From contig QANT01007743.1 of the NCBI GenBank assembly GCA_003254885.1, positions 1 to 44,454 on the forward strand: a stretch of DNA of 44,454 nt, read 5' to 3'. Shown here in pieces: positions 19,657 through 30,972 of the stretch. The notes under the pieces were generated by a model. It had not been told where the DNA came from, searched no databases, and worked only from the letters and a program-made list of their open reading frames with translations. Positions within the stretch are counted from its first letter, which is position 1; each line of letters opens with the position of its first letter. Source of the DNA: Purshia tridentata. Lineage: Eukaryota > Streptophyta > Magnoliopsida > Rosales > Rosaceae. Position numbers and translations under genes: made by a program.

Positions 19657-22300
19657 CCCCGCCCGGCCCTCTCTTTTAATTTCTTTGGTGATCGAGTTTC
19701 AATGAGTACGTGCACAAGGTTTTTTCTTCTTCTTTATGCTGATCACACTAAGCTTTGCAGCTAGGCAGAATCTCTCTCTCTCTCTCTCCTACGTCCATCT
19801 TTTTACAATTTCAGATGCCCACTAAGCTTTGCAGACAGAATATGATTCCTTGTTCATCGATCACTTTTCTTTGCCACAAAGGTCATGGGAAATTTTCACG
19901 CGGGTTTTAAAGATAATAATATTTATGACACTATTTTGAAAAGATATATTCGAGCCCCAACAAGAAAAGACAATTATTTTAGTGTCCAGGACGCGTTATC
20001 AAGAAAAAAAGTAACTAATCAGAAATAAGCTCCAATGAAGTAAACTAAATCTTGATCCTGCAGGCTGCAGCCTCTATCTGCTAAATCTGCCGTATCATCC
20101 ATTTTCAAGCACAAGTTGCTTCAAAAATATATTTTACCATATATATATGCATGAAAGGGAGAAAGATTACTTAGCTAATGTACCATTATTTCAGGGCAAA
20201 ATGGCAAAATGGCAAATTCAATACTATCAATAGAATGTTCGGCCATCGATTTTCTTTATCAAATTTATTCATTAAATGATGTATAAATATAATATACTAC
20301 TTAATAATAAATAAAAGTTAAAACATGTCCAACTTTAAATATATAAAATATTAACACATGATTTAGTGAATAAATTTAACCAAGTATAAATAGTACGTGC
20401 TCATCCAAATATATATCCTAGCCTTCAGAAAATGAATTTGGTTGGTCTATGTCCATCGGATACTTACAGAAGTGACTAATGCATGTTGTTGCAACTAATT
20501 AAATTAATTCATGTGACTAATGCACAGGGGTTGGACCGAATTAGGATGAGCTATATATACGTGTTATAATACGTACAATTAATATATATGCAAGTCATTC
20601 GAACTTCTTGTTTTCTATAATATATTTGCTATACGCTACTTCATATCTGTCGGGCAGGCATATGACATGTTCTATATAGCAGTCAAAATTCAAATGATAA
20701 CGTGCATGACATTATATTGTAAAAGACAACTTCCTAACTATGATTTTTGGCCCATCGAAGCTGCCTAGCTAAAGATATGTCGGCATAGAAAAATTCATTT
20801 TAAAGTGGCATTTTCAGCTGAACTATTCCTGATATGAAGTTGTCATTCTAACTTATAGGCATTTAATTATTATTTTTGAAAATGAATTATATGTCTCTCC
20901 TGCTAAGGACCCATTTTGCGTTAAGTCTAATTTCACACTGATGGATATCGATCTGTCTCCTGCTAGTCGATGAACATAAAAGGAGTTGCAAATTTAATTT
21001 TCCAATGTAGAGCATAAACTAATTGATTTGACTGTCACGTACCCCCACCCACCGGGGATGTTCTTCATCCATCATTTCAGAGACGCATAAAAGCCACATG
21101 ATCGATCAGAAGAATATATTTTGGAAGTTGAAACCATTTTTTCTTTCATAATTAATTCATTTAATGGTTAGTTTAAAAGGCTGGCAACAAATAACTCCCA
21201 AAGTTTGCCCACCGAAATGGTAATTGAACCCACTTGTTAGTGTGTTCTTGATCCCTTATATTGCTTATCAATAGATTTAATTATTCTTTGATGAGGCCCT
21301 TAAATGAAAACATGTTTCTTCAATCCTCATCCATTAAATCATATATGGAAAGTCGATATACAAAGCATACGTGATGCATCCATAACAAAATGAACAGTAG
21401 AAATTAATATTAGTTACACATAAATAAGTGGCAACTGGAAATAACAACAAAAGTTATTCGATTTAAAATATATATATACTTTTAAGTGTAATTATTGTCT
21501 ATTTTAGTCCCTATTGTCTAATTATTATATTTTTTTGTGCAACTATAATGTTAGTCCTTATTACCTATTTTTATTGTAGTGAAATTAAGATAATATTCTT
21601 AGCACATAGTTTGACATACTATGGTTTGATTATTTACTAAAATCATTTGTTCATGTGTAGTGTAGTGTAGCTAGCCTTATAATTTGTGTCGCTGGATATT
21701 AATCTCTCTCTCTCCCCCTCTCTCCCTCTCTCTCTACATAATGATAACACTAAATAGGATACTGTAATCCACACAATATATCTTTTACTATTGTCCCCCT
21801 TATTTTGAACCAAGAATGTTATTAAAACAAAAGAATGATTCGAATGAATGACTTTTTACAAAATGCAGAGTATCGGTTCTTCTTCAGTCGTTTTGAAGAT
21901 TGTAAACAAAAACCAAAAAACAAAGGAAATTGTTAGCACATAGGTTAGGGTTTAGGGGTAGGTTAGCAGCGGGACCCACAAAAGATCCGGTCATGGGTTT
22001 GGAGTGAGGCCTGGGCCGGTCAATGCGGACTATAGTGAGCCCAACGATTTAGATTGATGTATAAATTTTGTTATTTTCTGAACGCATCAATCCCACGCGC
22101 ACCATATCTACACGCAGCGTTCCGCTTAAAGGTAGGCAGGACCCTACCACTCTCAATTTGTCATCATCCGAGGAATTGGGCGCGTGGATGGAGGGCGCGT
22201 GGCATGGAGGAGGATGTTGCAGGTAGAGGACGCAAAGCCCGCAATTCGTGGGCTTGGCTTTCTTTAGCCCATTTTTCACAAAACTGGTTTTGTCTTTTTT
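19657..22300. other. Gene-free region upstream of the metacaspase
   Basis: Holds the metacaspase promoter and leader, a CT microsatellite at about 19770-19788, and a repeated 15-base word CACTAAGCTTTGCAG (about 19746-19760 and 19819-19833). The kinase exon 1 fragment lies at 20024-20122. The rest (20130-22300) is AT-rich, with CT-rich words near 21703-21735. No gene seen. Confidence 0.6.
20024..20122 (-). pseudogene. Duplicated fragment of kinase exon 1 (start codon region)
   Basis: This 99-base stretch copies 14916-14998, the start of the kinase coding sequence plus 20 bases of leader, in the same orientation. I count three substitutions over the 83 shared positions and three insertions of 5, 7 and 4 bases (TAAAC, GCTGCAG and TCTA-type words, each resembling a short local duplication). 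The ATG is kept (complement of 20100-20102), but the insertions shift the frame, so it reads 27 codons and stops at 20019-20021. The ATP-loop codons are not retained. It lies about 450 bases upstream of the metacaspase ATG. Confidence 0.9.
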
Positions 22301-22309
22301 AAAAAAAAC

Positions 22310-23300
22310 TTAAAGCTGTAAAAAATGGGGTTGTTGGGGAAGCTTAGCTGTGCGAGTCGGTGCGACTGACCCGTTCATTCATTCTAAGGTTTAAAGAGCA
22401 TGGTAATATATTGGTCAAATTGACATTATGCATGTATATCGTAAAAATATGTGTTTGTTTTCCATGCATATATACAATATGTGTATGTAATTCTCTCTTT
22501 CATGTTTTTGATTCTTATATATACTAGTCATGTGAGTATGTGACTAGGTTATTGCGAGGATATTGTTTTTTGTACTTAAATAAAATGATATTAATGTAAT
22601 AAGCGTACATTAATTTATGATCCTTTAGAATTTAATTACTTATTACACCCCAAAAACCCTAATGTTCCTCACTTTGCTACTCTCCATTTAACCTCGACTA
22701 GTTGACTTTGACATTAATTTGTCGAAATTAAGTAATCTTGACTGCTTAGACAAACAAAAACAAGACAGTAAAGAAAGAGAGGCTTGCTAACAAAGTAAAA
22801 TCAAATCAAATCAAAGACACAGATCATTAATAAATTAAGGGCGTGTTTTTTGGCCGGTGGTTGAGCAGTGTGGAAGTGCAAAAGAAGATAACGAATTTAA
22901 GTTCAGTAACTTCAGCTTAAGAAAGAGTAATAGCAATGTTCTAGACATGCATATATAGATCGAATCATAGAGAGTTAGAGAGAAAGTAGAAAATTAAAGC
23001 AACTCTTGCTCTAACTACACCTTTGGGTACTTGATTTGATTTGAAGCTGTTTCCTTTTGGGGGCCTTCATTACTTTATTTTGTAGCAGGAGATGATAATG
23101 CTAGCTTGCAAATATATATGATTGCTTATGTAGCATCTATAGGCACGAATAGAATATATGAAATATGATATATATTTTGATGGCAAAAAAAAGAGTATGA
23201 TATTTTGAACTACTAAGCTCAACTTAATTACTTAGCTTTGTAGTTCAATTATTTGTACTGTTTTCTCTTTTTCTTCTCTTGATTATAAAGCAAAGTAAAT
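22310..23300 (+). pseudogene. Decayed partial duplicate of the 5' part of the RSS3-like gene
   Basis: Four collinear blocks resemble the promoter, leader and early introns of the gene at 26794: 22310-22400 with 25650-25735 (ATGGGGTTGTTGGGG..), 22835-23000 with 26545-26720 (GTGCAAAAGAAGATAA..), 23015-23125 with 26990-27125 (GAAGCTGTTTCCTTTTGGGG..), and 23195-23300 with 27135-27245 (CTAAGCTCAACTTAATTA..). Coding exon 1 is absent, exon 2 is internally deleted, and its donor GTAAGT has become GCAAAT. It therefore cannot give the protein. Confidence 0.82.
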
Positions 23301-24057
23301 TAAAAGAACAAGAGGAGTCAAGGCCATGATATTGGTTTTATATGGAAATGAACATTTTTTATTTTCAATATGCAAAGGAGGAAGTAGAGACTTGAATAGT
23401 GAGTGTGAAAATCAAATCTCTTATAATAAATGCGAAAATAAAGTATTTGATCATTTATTAAATCTACAAATCCTAGAATAATTTTGCAGTGTATTATAAC
23501 TTTATAAATGATAATGAGAATACATATTCAAAATGTTAATATATGTTATATACATATCATTTACTTTATATAAATATGTGGCAATAAAGGTGAATGCTTG
23601 TAAAGTCAATAGAACGCATATCATTAAAATGTGAGAAAATATTAATACAAGTATATATTTTGGTTACAGGCTTACAGCTAAGTTTTCTCGTTCCATTTAC
23701 TCGACATTCTCATGCACCTGCGCGCATGCAAACTCATTTGCACATGAAACTCGTCCTATATATACAGTCGATCTAAATATCTGTTTTATTAATATTATCG
23801 AACAAAAAATGCTTTTTTGTTTGGTCTAACAAAAAATGATTTTAGAAGTGTTTTTATCAAAACACTCGCTAGTCACTCACTAGTAACCTAAAAATTGCTG
23901 TTTCAGACCAAAAAAAAAAAACCTAGAAATTACTGTTGAGAAAATAAACATATAACTTATAAGATTAATTTTTTTTTATCAAATTTCGTGCGCGCACACC
24001 GCAATTCGTGCGCTTGCCTTTCTTTATGAGAAACGATGCACCGACTCACTGCCATGG

Positions 24058-24071
24058 CACGTGCGCACGTG
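24058..24071. promoter_or_regulatory. Perfect 14-bp palindrome with two G-boxes
   Basis: CACGTGCGCACGTG: two CACGTG cores separated by CG, forming a perfect palindrome. G-boxes bind bHLH and bZIP factors in plants. It lies 2.7 kb upstream of the RSS3-like ATG, so any role is unproven. Confidence 0.5.
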
Positions 24072-24645
24072 ACCCCTTAATCTCCCTTATTCTTTTTCTC
24101 TCAGTCTCACCTTTGCCTAATTACTATTCTTTAAGTGCGAGTAGAGCACCGTCCCAAAATTTGAACTACAGGGGCACCTTTTTGACTCAAAAGACAATAT
24201 TACCCATTCTCTTGGCAACATAAAAATGAAATTATTGAAAATTTTGAGGGGGCAAATTAGAAGTTTTGATTACCTTGGTTATGAAGATAGGTAAGGCAAG
24301 TCCCAAGAAAGGGAGTGCTCAAAATGTTAAAAGCCTTATTATACTTGTGACCGTACGATATTTATTATGATTACTCTATGCTTGTATCTTACAAACTGAC
24401 ATAACAACAATATCATATTGTCTTAAAATATTAATCCAAATCTAAGCATCAGTATCCACCTTATCACCTTTGACTGGTAAAGATTCTGTGCCATCCCAAT
24501 TGTTTTGCTTATCCTTCATCATTGATATTTGAAAACTTATTAAGGGATGGTGGGTAACTTTTGCCACCAAATCGATTTATCTTGATATACATTATTAATT
24601 CAGGTACATATTTTTTAAGTATATAGGTTTATTCAAATGATGAAA

Positions 24646-24721
24646 GTGAATGAGATAAATATTAGAATTAAATTAAGTTTAGAGTGAACGAGATAAATAT
24701 TAGAATTAAATTAAGTTTAGA
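24646..24721. repeat. 38-bp direct tandem duplication
   Basis: Two adjacent 38-base copies (24646-24683 and 24684-24721) of GTGAAYGAGATAAATATTAG.. differ at a single base (T/C). Confidence 0.9.
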
Positions 24722-26520
24722 GTCGATTCTCTCTAATATAAGAAAATAGTTTATAAAATTAAATAATCATTTCAAACTACTTATAAATTTAAAATGTAGC
24801 ACATTTTCTTTCGGTTTTTATATGATTTTGAGTTTGAAATTTCCAATTTTCATCTTCACTTATTTGTTAACTTATACAATTTACACTTGTGTTGTTTATA
24901 CATTTATTTGCCTCTATATATGCATGTTGAGATTGCACGTGAAATGAGTAGCATTTGGACTTAAAATGCAGTGATTATCTAGCACGTAGCTAACTAAGAT
25001 GTAACAGATGTGTGCATTGTACATAGATAGCCAAATGGCCCAAATTCAAGAAGCAAGAAAAAATAGAGAGCAAAAACAAAAAAGAACAACCATGGCTTTG
25101 TCCTATACTCCTAGTTAGTCCAAATGCAAGCTTGCAACCATGGCTAGGTGAAATTGATATTGAAACTTTTCCCAAACAAAGTCCAATTCATTCAAATTCA
25201 CCGATATTTTCTGCTTAATTAGTGGATTAAAGTGAAATTGCAGTACAGCAAACTCTTTAATGATGTCAATTACTACCACTTACCAGTACCACCCAAAATT
25301 AACTTTTTGAAAATTTTTGGTAAGGGTTCTTCTCATCTTTTCTATGCTTTCCTTTTGCTTTTTTGTTGTTGTTGTTGTCGTTGTCGTCTATATAGTGCAG
25401 TATTTTTCTATACACAGTTAATGGCGTAATGATAGGCCTATAATTTTGACATTATACAAGAAAAGTTTGATATGATGCTGAAATGTAGTTGGCTAATGTA
25501 ACATCATCAAATAGTAATATGTATTAATAGATTACACACACACAGCTTTAGTCCATTTAACACAGATGCTCTTGTGCTGGTAAAAAAAAAAAACAAAGAT
25601 GTTCCTGTCATTATTGTGATTATTTTTTCCTTTTTCATTAAGCCATAAAATCCATACAAAAATGGGTTGTTGGGGGAGCTCATTTGTTTGCTGACCCAAT
25701 TCACTCACAATTCACAGCATGGTAAAATATTAAGTCAAGTACATGTACAGCTTTTATCCAAGAGGTGTATTAGTTTTATATCTAACTATTCGACATAAAA
25801 AAAATTAATATGTGATGAAAAAGAGATACAACGAAGATAGTTTACACTCATGATAATAATATTATTTTTTTAGTTATAAAAATAAGGGATGAGACATGCT
25901 AGCCATTTTTTTTTTTTTTTGCCAGTTTCATATTATAGTCTCGTGATTAAAATAATATATTTTATAAATTATTTTTAAAAAATTATCTATGTAAAAAATT
26001 AATTGAATAAAAGTTTTTAATAGTTAAATTTACGGTCTATTAGTTGATTATAGTTAAATAACTTAATCATTTTTAATTTATTTAAAATTTAAATAAATAA
26101 TTTTTAAAAGGTGATTTTACCAAATTTGTTTTTGCCAATGCGGAATTTACCAAATTGAAAGTTGAAACCGACAATTCTTAAAAAAAGGTAAAATGGTAAT
26201 TGGAGTATTAAAGATAACAGTCACACAAGCTCCTTTTACTTTTTCCCACGCAAAGCAAAGCAGTCTATCTCTCACTGTTGTGCTTCGCAAGAGACAGAGG
26301 AGGAGGTATGGAGGATAAAAGCTGACCCAATACTTACAACGCCAAAAACCCCCCACTTTCTACTCCCTCTCCTTTTTACCTCTTCAACTCTGTCAAGAAT
26401 ACCAAACCTGACTACTTGGGACAAAACAAAACAGGAACAGTAATTAGTAAAGAGAGACAGGAGGAGGAGAGAAGGTTGCTATTGCTAACCAAAATATATA
26501 AAATAAAATAAATAAACTCA

Positions 26521-26793
26521 AAGAGAGAGAGAGAGAGAGATGAAGAAAGGGTGTGCTCTGTGGTGGTTAAGCAATGTGCAGGTGCCAAAGAAGATAAAAA
26601 AAAATTGAGTTCAGTTCAGAAGAAGAAGACTAGTAGGCTGGCTGCCTAGCTAGTAGCAGTGTTTCAGCTTCAGACATAGATAGATAGAGTCATAGAAAGA
26701 AGGTAGAAAAAAGAGAGAGTGGTGGTCTAAAAATTGGCTAAGTTAAAGAGGAAAAGAGAAAAAAAAAAAAGTCATAGAGAGAGAGAGATAGAG
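26521..26793 (+). promoter_or_regulatory. 5' leader of the RSS3-like gene with GA repeat and possible uORF
   Basis: A (GA)n tract runs to 26540, followed by purine-rich sequence up to the main ATG, typical of a plant leader. An upstream ATG at 26540 opens a 22-codon frame ending at 26608 (MKKGCALWWLSNVQVPKKIK..). Whether the transcript starts upstream of it cannot be seen here. Confidence 0.45.
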
Positions 26794-28893
26794 ATGGTGG
26801 GCTCAGGAGGAACAGATAGGAGCAAAGAAGCTGTTGGGATGATGGCCCTTCATGAGGCCCTCAGAAGCGTCTGTCTCAACACAGACTGGACTTACTCTGT
26901 CTTCTGGACCATCCGACCTCGCCCGTATGTCCCCTTCTCTTTCTCTTTCTCTCTCTCTCTCTCTCTCTGCTGTTGCTGATCTCTGTCTCTTGCTTTGGAC
27001 ACTTTGATTTCAAGCTGTTTCTTTTTGGGGGTCTTCATGAATTTTACTTTTACTGTTGCAGGAGAGTCAGAGGTGGTAATGGCTGCAAGGTTGGGGATGA
27101 TAATGGAAGCCTGTAAGTATATATGTTGCAAAAGTGTTTATTTGAAGTTTGAACTGCTAAGCTCAACTTAATTAGCTCTGTAATTCAATTCAATTATTTC
27201 TACTGTTTTCTCTTTGCTTCTCTTAGAAGCAGAGTGAAAACCAGAGGAGCTGACTTGAAGATGAGTTTCTAGTGTTTTATGACTTCGTAAATGACAGTAA
27301 GAAATGTTTTTTTTTATAAATTTGGGGAAGGATGTTGATGTGGGAAGATGGGTTTTGCCGAGGAAGAGTTTCAGACTGTCTGGAAGATATTGATGGAGAA
27401 GATCCTGTCAGAAAAGCCTTCAGCAAAATGTCCATTCAGCTGTATAATTATGGAGAAGGGTGGGTACTGGGTATGTGTTTTTTGTTGTTGTGGTTTATCT
27501 CTCTCTCCCTCTCCTTCTCTCTCTCTAGCTCTCCCCTTCTCTCTCTCTCTATATGACAATCTTGTAGGACATAAAGTATGGAGTATTATGGGGAATACAG
27601 TCATGTAAGTGTGCTCTGATTGGTTGCATTGTTCATAAACAGGTTGATGGGGAAGGTTGCATCTGATAAGTGCCACAAATGGGTCTTCAAAGAACCCACA
27701 GAGTGTGAACCCAATATATCCAACTACTGGCAAAGTTCCTTTGATGCTGTATGTAATAAAAGCCACATATATATTTGTCAAAGTACACAAACTGCAACTA
27801 GCACGACTTTCTGCTTAGATGGTATTTATTAATAATTGATGGTAACCTTCCCTTTTTGATGCTATTTATTGCAGCTCCCTCCTGAATGGACTGATCAGTT
27901 TGAGTCAGGCATTCAGGTTAGCACACAAACAGTTAACTGTTACTATTGTTGGTCCCATTATTTTGGAATTTTATTTCCTGGGTGTTCTTAGTATTTTTAA
28001 ACAGTTAATTTATTTCACCAGACAATTGCTGTAATTCAAGCTGGCCATGGGCTTCTGCAATTGGGCTCCTGCAAGATTGTGAGTCCTAGCTTTAATACTT
28101 GCTTTTATGTTATATGCAAAAGTTTCACATTTACTAACACAAGGACATGACCAATATACTTCATCAGATACCTGAAGACCTTCATTTTGTGCTAAGAATG
28201 AGGCACACCTTTGAATCTCTAGGCTACCAATCTGGTTTCTACCTCTCCCAGCTCTTTTCTTCAACCAGAAACAACTCTTCCTCCTCGGTACTTCCTTCAA
28301 AGCAGTCCCCAATTCCAATCCGCCCTCCTCCTCCTCTCTTCAATTGGGCTCAAAGGCCTCTTCCATCTGCCAATTCTATGCAGCTGCCATCACCCAATTT
28401 TCAGAACTCTGCAGCCAGACTTGGATACCCTCAACCCAATAAAGATGAGACCCATATGTTTCTGCTGCCTCATTCAGCAGAAAACCAAATGGGAGACATG
28501 ATGGGAGAGCATGAAAACGATATTAAATGGCCAAATGGGCTGTCTTTCTTCAATGCCCTCACTGGAAGGACCGATGATGCAAAGCTTCTGTTCAACCCAG
28601 ATAGCTTGGGAAACAAGGCAGATGAAAATCACCATCACAACAACCCAAATCCAAATTCAGATGCCTCAAATAATCCCAATGAGTTCTTGAGCTTGGACTG
28701 CCATCCGGATGGTAGTGCAAGGAAAACCATGGAGAACAAGTACAAGAGGAGCTTTACTTTGCCTGCAAGAATGGCTTCATCGTCTTCAACTTCAGTGGAT
28801 CATCATCACCATCATCAGCAGCACCAACCTGTGGGGTATCGGAATTCTGAAGCTGGTATGTACTCTGATGTCATGGAGACCTTCTTAGAGTGA
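26794..28893 (+). CDS. RSS3: RSS3-like protein (bHLH-MYC N-terminal domain, no bHLH), 7 exons
   Basis: A nuclear regulator related to rice RICE SALT SENSITIVE 3, which pairs with JAZ proteins and class-C bHLH factors to tune jasmonate responses in root cells; Arabidopsis relatives are often labelled 'WNK-related' although there is no kinase domain. Exons: 26794-26924, 27062-27112, 27331-27459, 27643-27748, 27875-27916, 28022-28078, 28168-28893; the protein has 413 residues. The MYC_N domain fills about residues 15-195: ALRSVCLNTDWTYSVFWTI, LMLMWEDGFCR, YNYGEGLMGKVAS, FQSGF-like GYQSGFYLSQLF. The tail is low-complexity with Pro, Asn and His runs and ends SDVMETFLE, as in RSS3. The start is the ATG before VGSGGTDRSKEAVGMMALHE, matching the family N-terminus. 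The exon 3 acceptor (GGGGAAG) is poor in pyrimidines but restores the conserved LMLMWED. A partial copy of its 5' part lies at 22310-23300. Confidence 0.93.
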
Positions 28894-30157
28894 ACTGGGG
28901 AGGCCGGACTAGTTGTATAAGAGGAACAGTGGGGTGAGAGGAGTTGTATCTAGGCAAAGCTTTTGAGCTTCTTTGCTGCTTATACTCCTCTGCTTGGTTT
29001 CATATGCTCTTAGCTCTTTATATCTTTGTGTTTCTTTCTACCAGTTAATGAGACTTAGTTATTGGCCATTTTTACTTGCAGTTCATCCAAGAAGATTTTT
29101 TTTTTTTTCCAATATTTTTTTCCTCAAATGTCACTAAAATCATGGAATATTAAAATAAAAAAATGACATCAAGAAAGTAACAGAATAGTTTTAAGGTGGT
29201 TCAACTAATCAAGCTTATACAGTTCCCAGCTACAAATGGGCTTGCACAAATTCATAATGTTACCCGAAATGGATTTGTATTTGAGTCATTGACCACTGTG
29301 GCCACTAATATTTCAGTCATCCCCACACATGTACTTATAGTTGATGGTGCGGTGGTCAAACCCCTCTTCCTCTATCTCTTTTTTTTATTTGATTTCTTTA
29401 GTTTTTATTTCTTAGAATTTTGTTAGAAATATTTTACTCTTTAGAGGTTTAGTCCAAAATTTTATGTGGGTGTTCAAAAAAAGCTTTAGGGTGTCCGTCA
29501 AAGTCTCAAAGAGTTTTTAGCCCAAAATCTAATGTGGCCTCAACAACCCAGGTCCAATCAAAGTGGGGCATTTTTTTTTGTTTTTTGGTCAGACAAGTGC
29601 TGTGTTTCCAAAGATTCAGAATATATTTCACGTGACACGTAACACTATATGAAGGTAGTGTGATAAATTCAACATTTGTTATATTTTGAGTTGATTAGTC
29701 ACACCACCTGGTGTTGTTTTTCTTTCTGGAAGACGAATGATTGGGAGATTAACAATTTAACATGCTTCAATTTTAAGATTTATCTCATGGTATCGAATTT
29801 GTTTTATGAAATAATTACTCTCTAAGTTTAAGATTAACGCTTCGGTTGCTCTGAATTTGAAATATTTATCAAACACAATATGACAACAAAATCATTATCA
29901 AGAAGCAGCCCATTTTTTCTCTTTCTCTGGTACTCAACGTTCCCAGAATATATATACCTTTTCCTTTCTTCAAAGTTCAAAGCTCAAAGCTAAAGCTCCA
30001 AAGCTCCAAAGCTCAAAGCCAAAGCTCCAAAGCTCAAAGCTCAAAGCTACCCAGTTAATTACTTTACTTCCAGAAACCCACATAATTAATCAACAAACTA
30101 AACAAATTAAATTACAAAAATTAACAAAAAAATAAAAATGACTGTAACTTGAAAACT
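28894..30157. other. Convergent spacer between the RSS3-like and MAKR-like genes
   Basis: The first 200 bases look like the RSS3-like 3' UTR. The remainder is AT-rich. Near the far end (about 29970-30048) is an irregular minisatellite of CAAAGCTC/AAAGCTC units. No gene seen. Confidence 0.6.
29970..30048. repeat. Irregular CAAAGCTC minisatellite
   Basis: About ten imperfect tandem units of 7-9 bases (CAAAGCTC, AAAGCTC, CAAAGCCA variants). It lies just beyond the 3' end of the MAKR-like gene and could fall in its 3' UTR or downstream flank. Confidence 0.85.
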
Positions 30158-30913
30158 TCACATTAATCCCATGATCCCATCTGCCTTTACATGATGATCA
30201 TGCTCATGAGTACTTTTCTTGGACGGTTCCATTGCGTGACACTTTCTGCAGGCCGAAACCAACCACCGAAAAAATCTCCGGGCAAATCTCCGCCTCACAA
30301 CCACCGTCTTCACCTGGCGGCGCCGCCCTTGTTTCTTCCCCTTGATGGATTTTTCTTTCCCTGGAATTTGCTCCACCACCTTCTTCCGTGACGTGTCGCG
30401 ACTCAAAGCCGCTGGCGGCACAGGCGTTATGAACTGCCATCTCTGAGAAGACCCATAAACTTGAGCACCTGCTTTGTATCTATCCGATCTGCCCATGAAC
30501 GCCGTCGTTTTGGTTTGGTAAACCATCTTCCTCTCGGAGTTGTCGCTGGAGCTGGTCCTGGCGCTGCTGCTGGCGCTGCAGCTGCTGCTTCTGCTGTTGG
30601 CGCTGTTGCTTCTCGAGGACATGAGAGAGTCCTTGCTGCTAATGCTGCTTGTTCGGCTTGTCTTACGTGAATTATCGACGACAATGTTGATGTTGTTGTT
30701 GGCGTAACTGGTTTGTTGAAAGGGGAAAGCGTGAGGCAGGAGCCTGCCATTTAAGAAGAGATGGTCGGCTGGAGAGTCCTTGCAGGGGTCGGTGCTGGAG
30801 GCTGAGTCCGGAGTGAAGCACCCGAACTCAAAGTCGGAGTCTTGGTCCTCAGCCGGAGTGCTCGGAAACGAGAATGTGTCTCCGGAGGTGCTCATTGTCC
30901 GGCGGTTTTCCAT
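30158..30913 (-). CDS. Basic Ser-rich protein with MAKR/BKI1-like motif, single exon
   Basis: An intronless frame for a 251-residue protein, counted from the ATG at 30913 (MENRRTMSTSGDTF). An upstream in-frame ATG at 30958 would add 15 residues, but a TATAAATA box (complement of 30973-30980) is only 22 bases above it; transcription should start near or below that ATG, so I prefer 30913. An acidic FEF motif (DSDFEFGCFTPDS) is followed by DSPADHLFLNGRLLPH, resembling the conserved [S/H]PADELFxNGxLLPL box of MAKR/BKI1 (membrane-associated kinase regulators) and of DUF1645 proteins. A long Ser/Asn/Arg tract follows, then a strongly basic, partly amphipathic region (KKQGRRRQVK, RRRFARRFFRWLVSACRKC) that could bind membranes or nucleic acids. 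Function is not established; the family call is moderate. The coding signal is supported by non-random motifs and position in a conserved block. Confidence 0.75.
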   Translation of the reverse strand: MENRRTMSTSGDTFSFPSTPAEDQDSDFEFGCFTPDSASSTDPCKDSPADHLFLNGRLLPHAFPFQQTSYANNNINIVVDNSRKTSRTSSISSKDSLMSSRSNSANSRSSSCSASSSARTSSSDNSERKMVYQTKTTAFMGRSDRYKAGAQVYGSSQRWQFITPVPPAALSRDTSRKKVVEQIPGKEKSIKGKKQGRRRQVKTVVVRRRFARRFFRWLVSACRKCHAMEPSKKSTHEHDHHVKADGIMGLM

Positions 30914-30972
30914 GGATGGTTTTGTGGTGGTGGGGGTTTGTGTAATGAGAGGTTGCATGGGGGAGCATGTTA

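Larger units (their letters stand above)
23301..26520. other. Spacer between the relic and the RSS3-like gene
   Basis: AT-rich with no gene. It contains a double G-box at 24058-24071, a 38-base tandem duplication at 24646-24721, and a short GCAATTCGTGCGCTTGCCTT word at 24001 resembling 22240. The last kilobase should include the promoter of the RSS3-like gene; 25650-25735 is the block shared with the relic. Confidence 0.6.

Noticed and set aside
19216..19764. Plus-strand frames over the metacaspase
   Set aside because: Antisense shadows of exon 1; Leu or Thr runs mirror the Ser repeat.
30427..30750. Ala-rich frames on both strands over the MAKR-like gene
   Set aside because: Other-frame readings of the Ser-rich codons; the FEF/PAD motifs lie only in the chosen frame.
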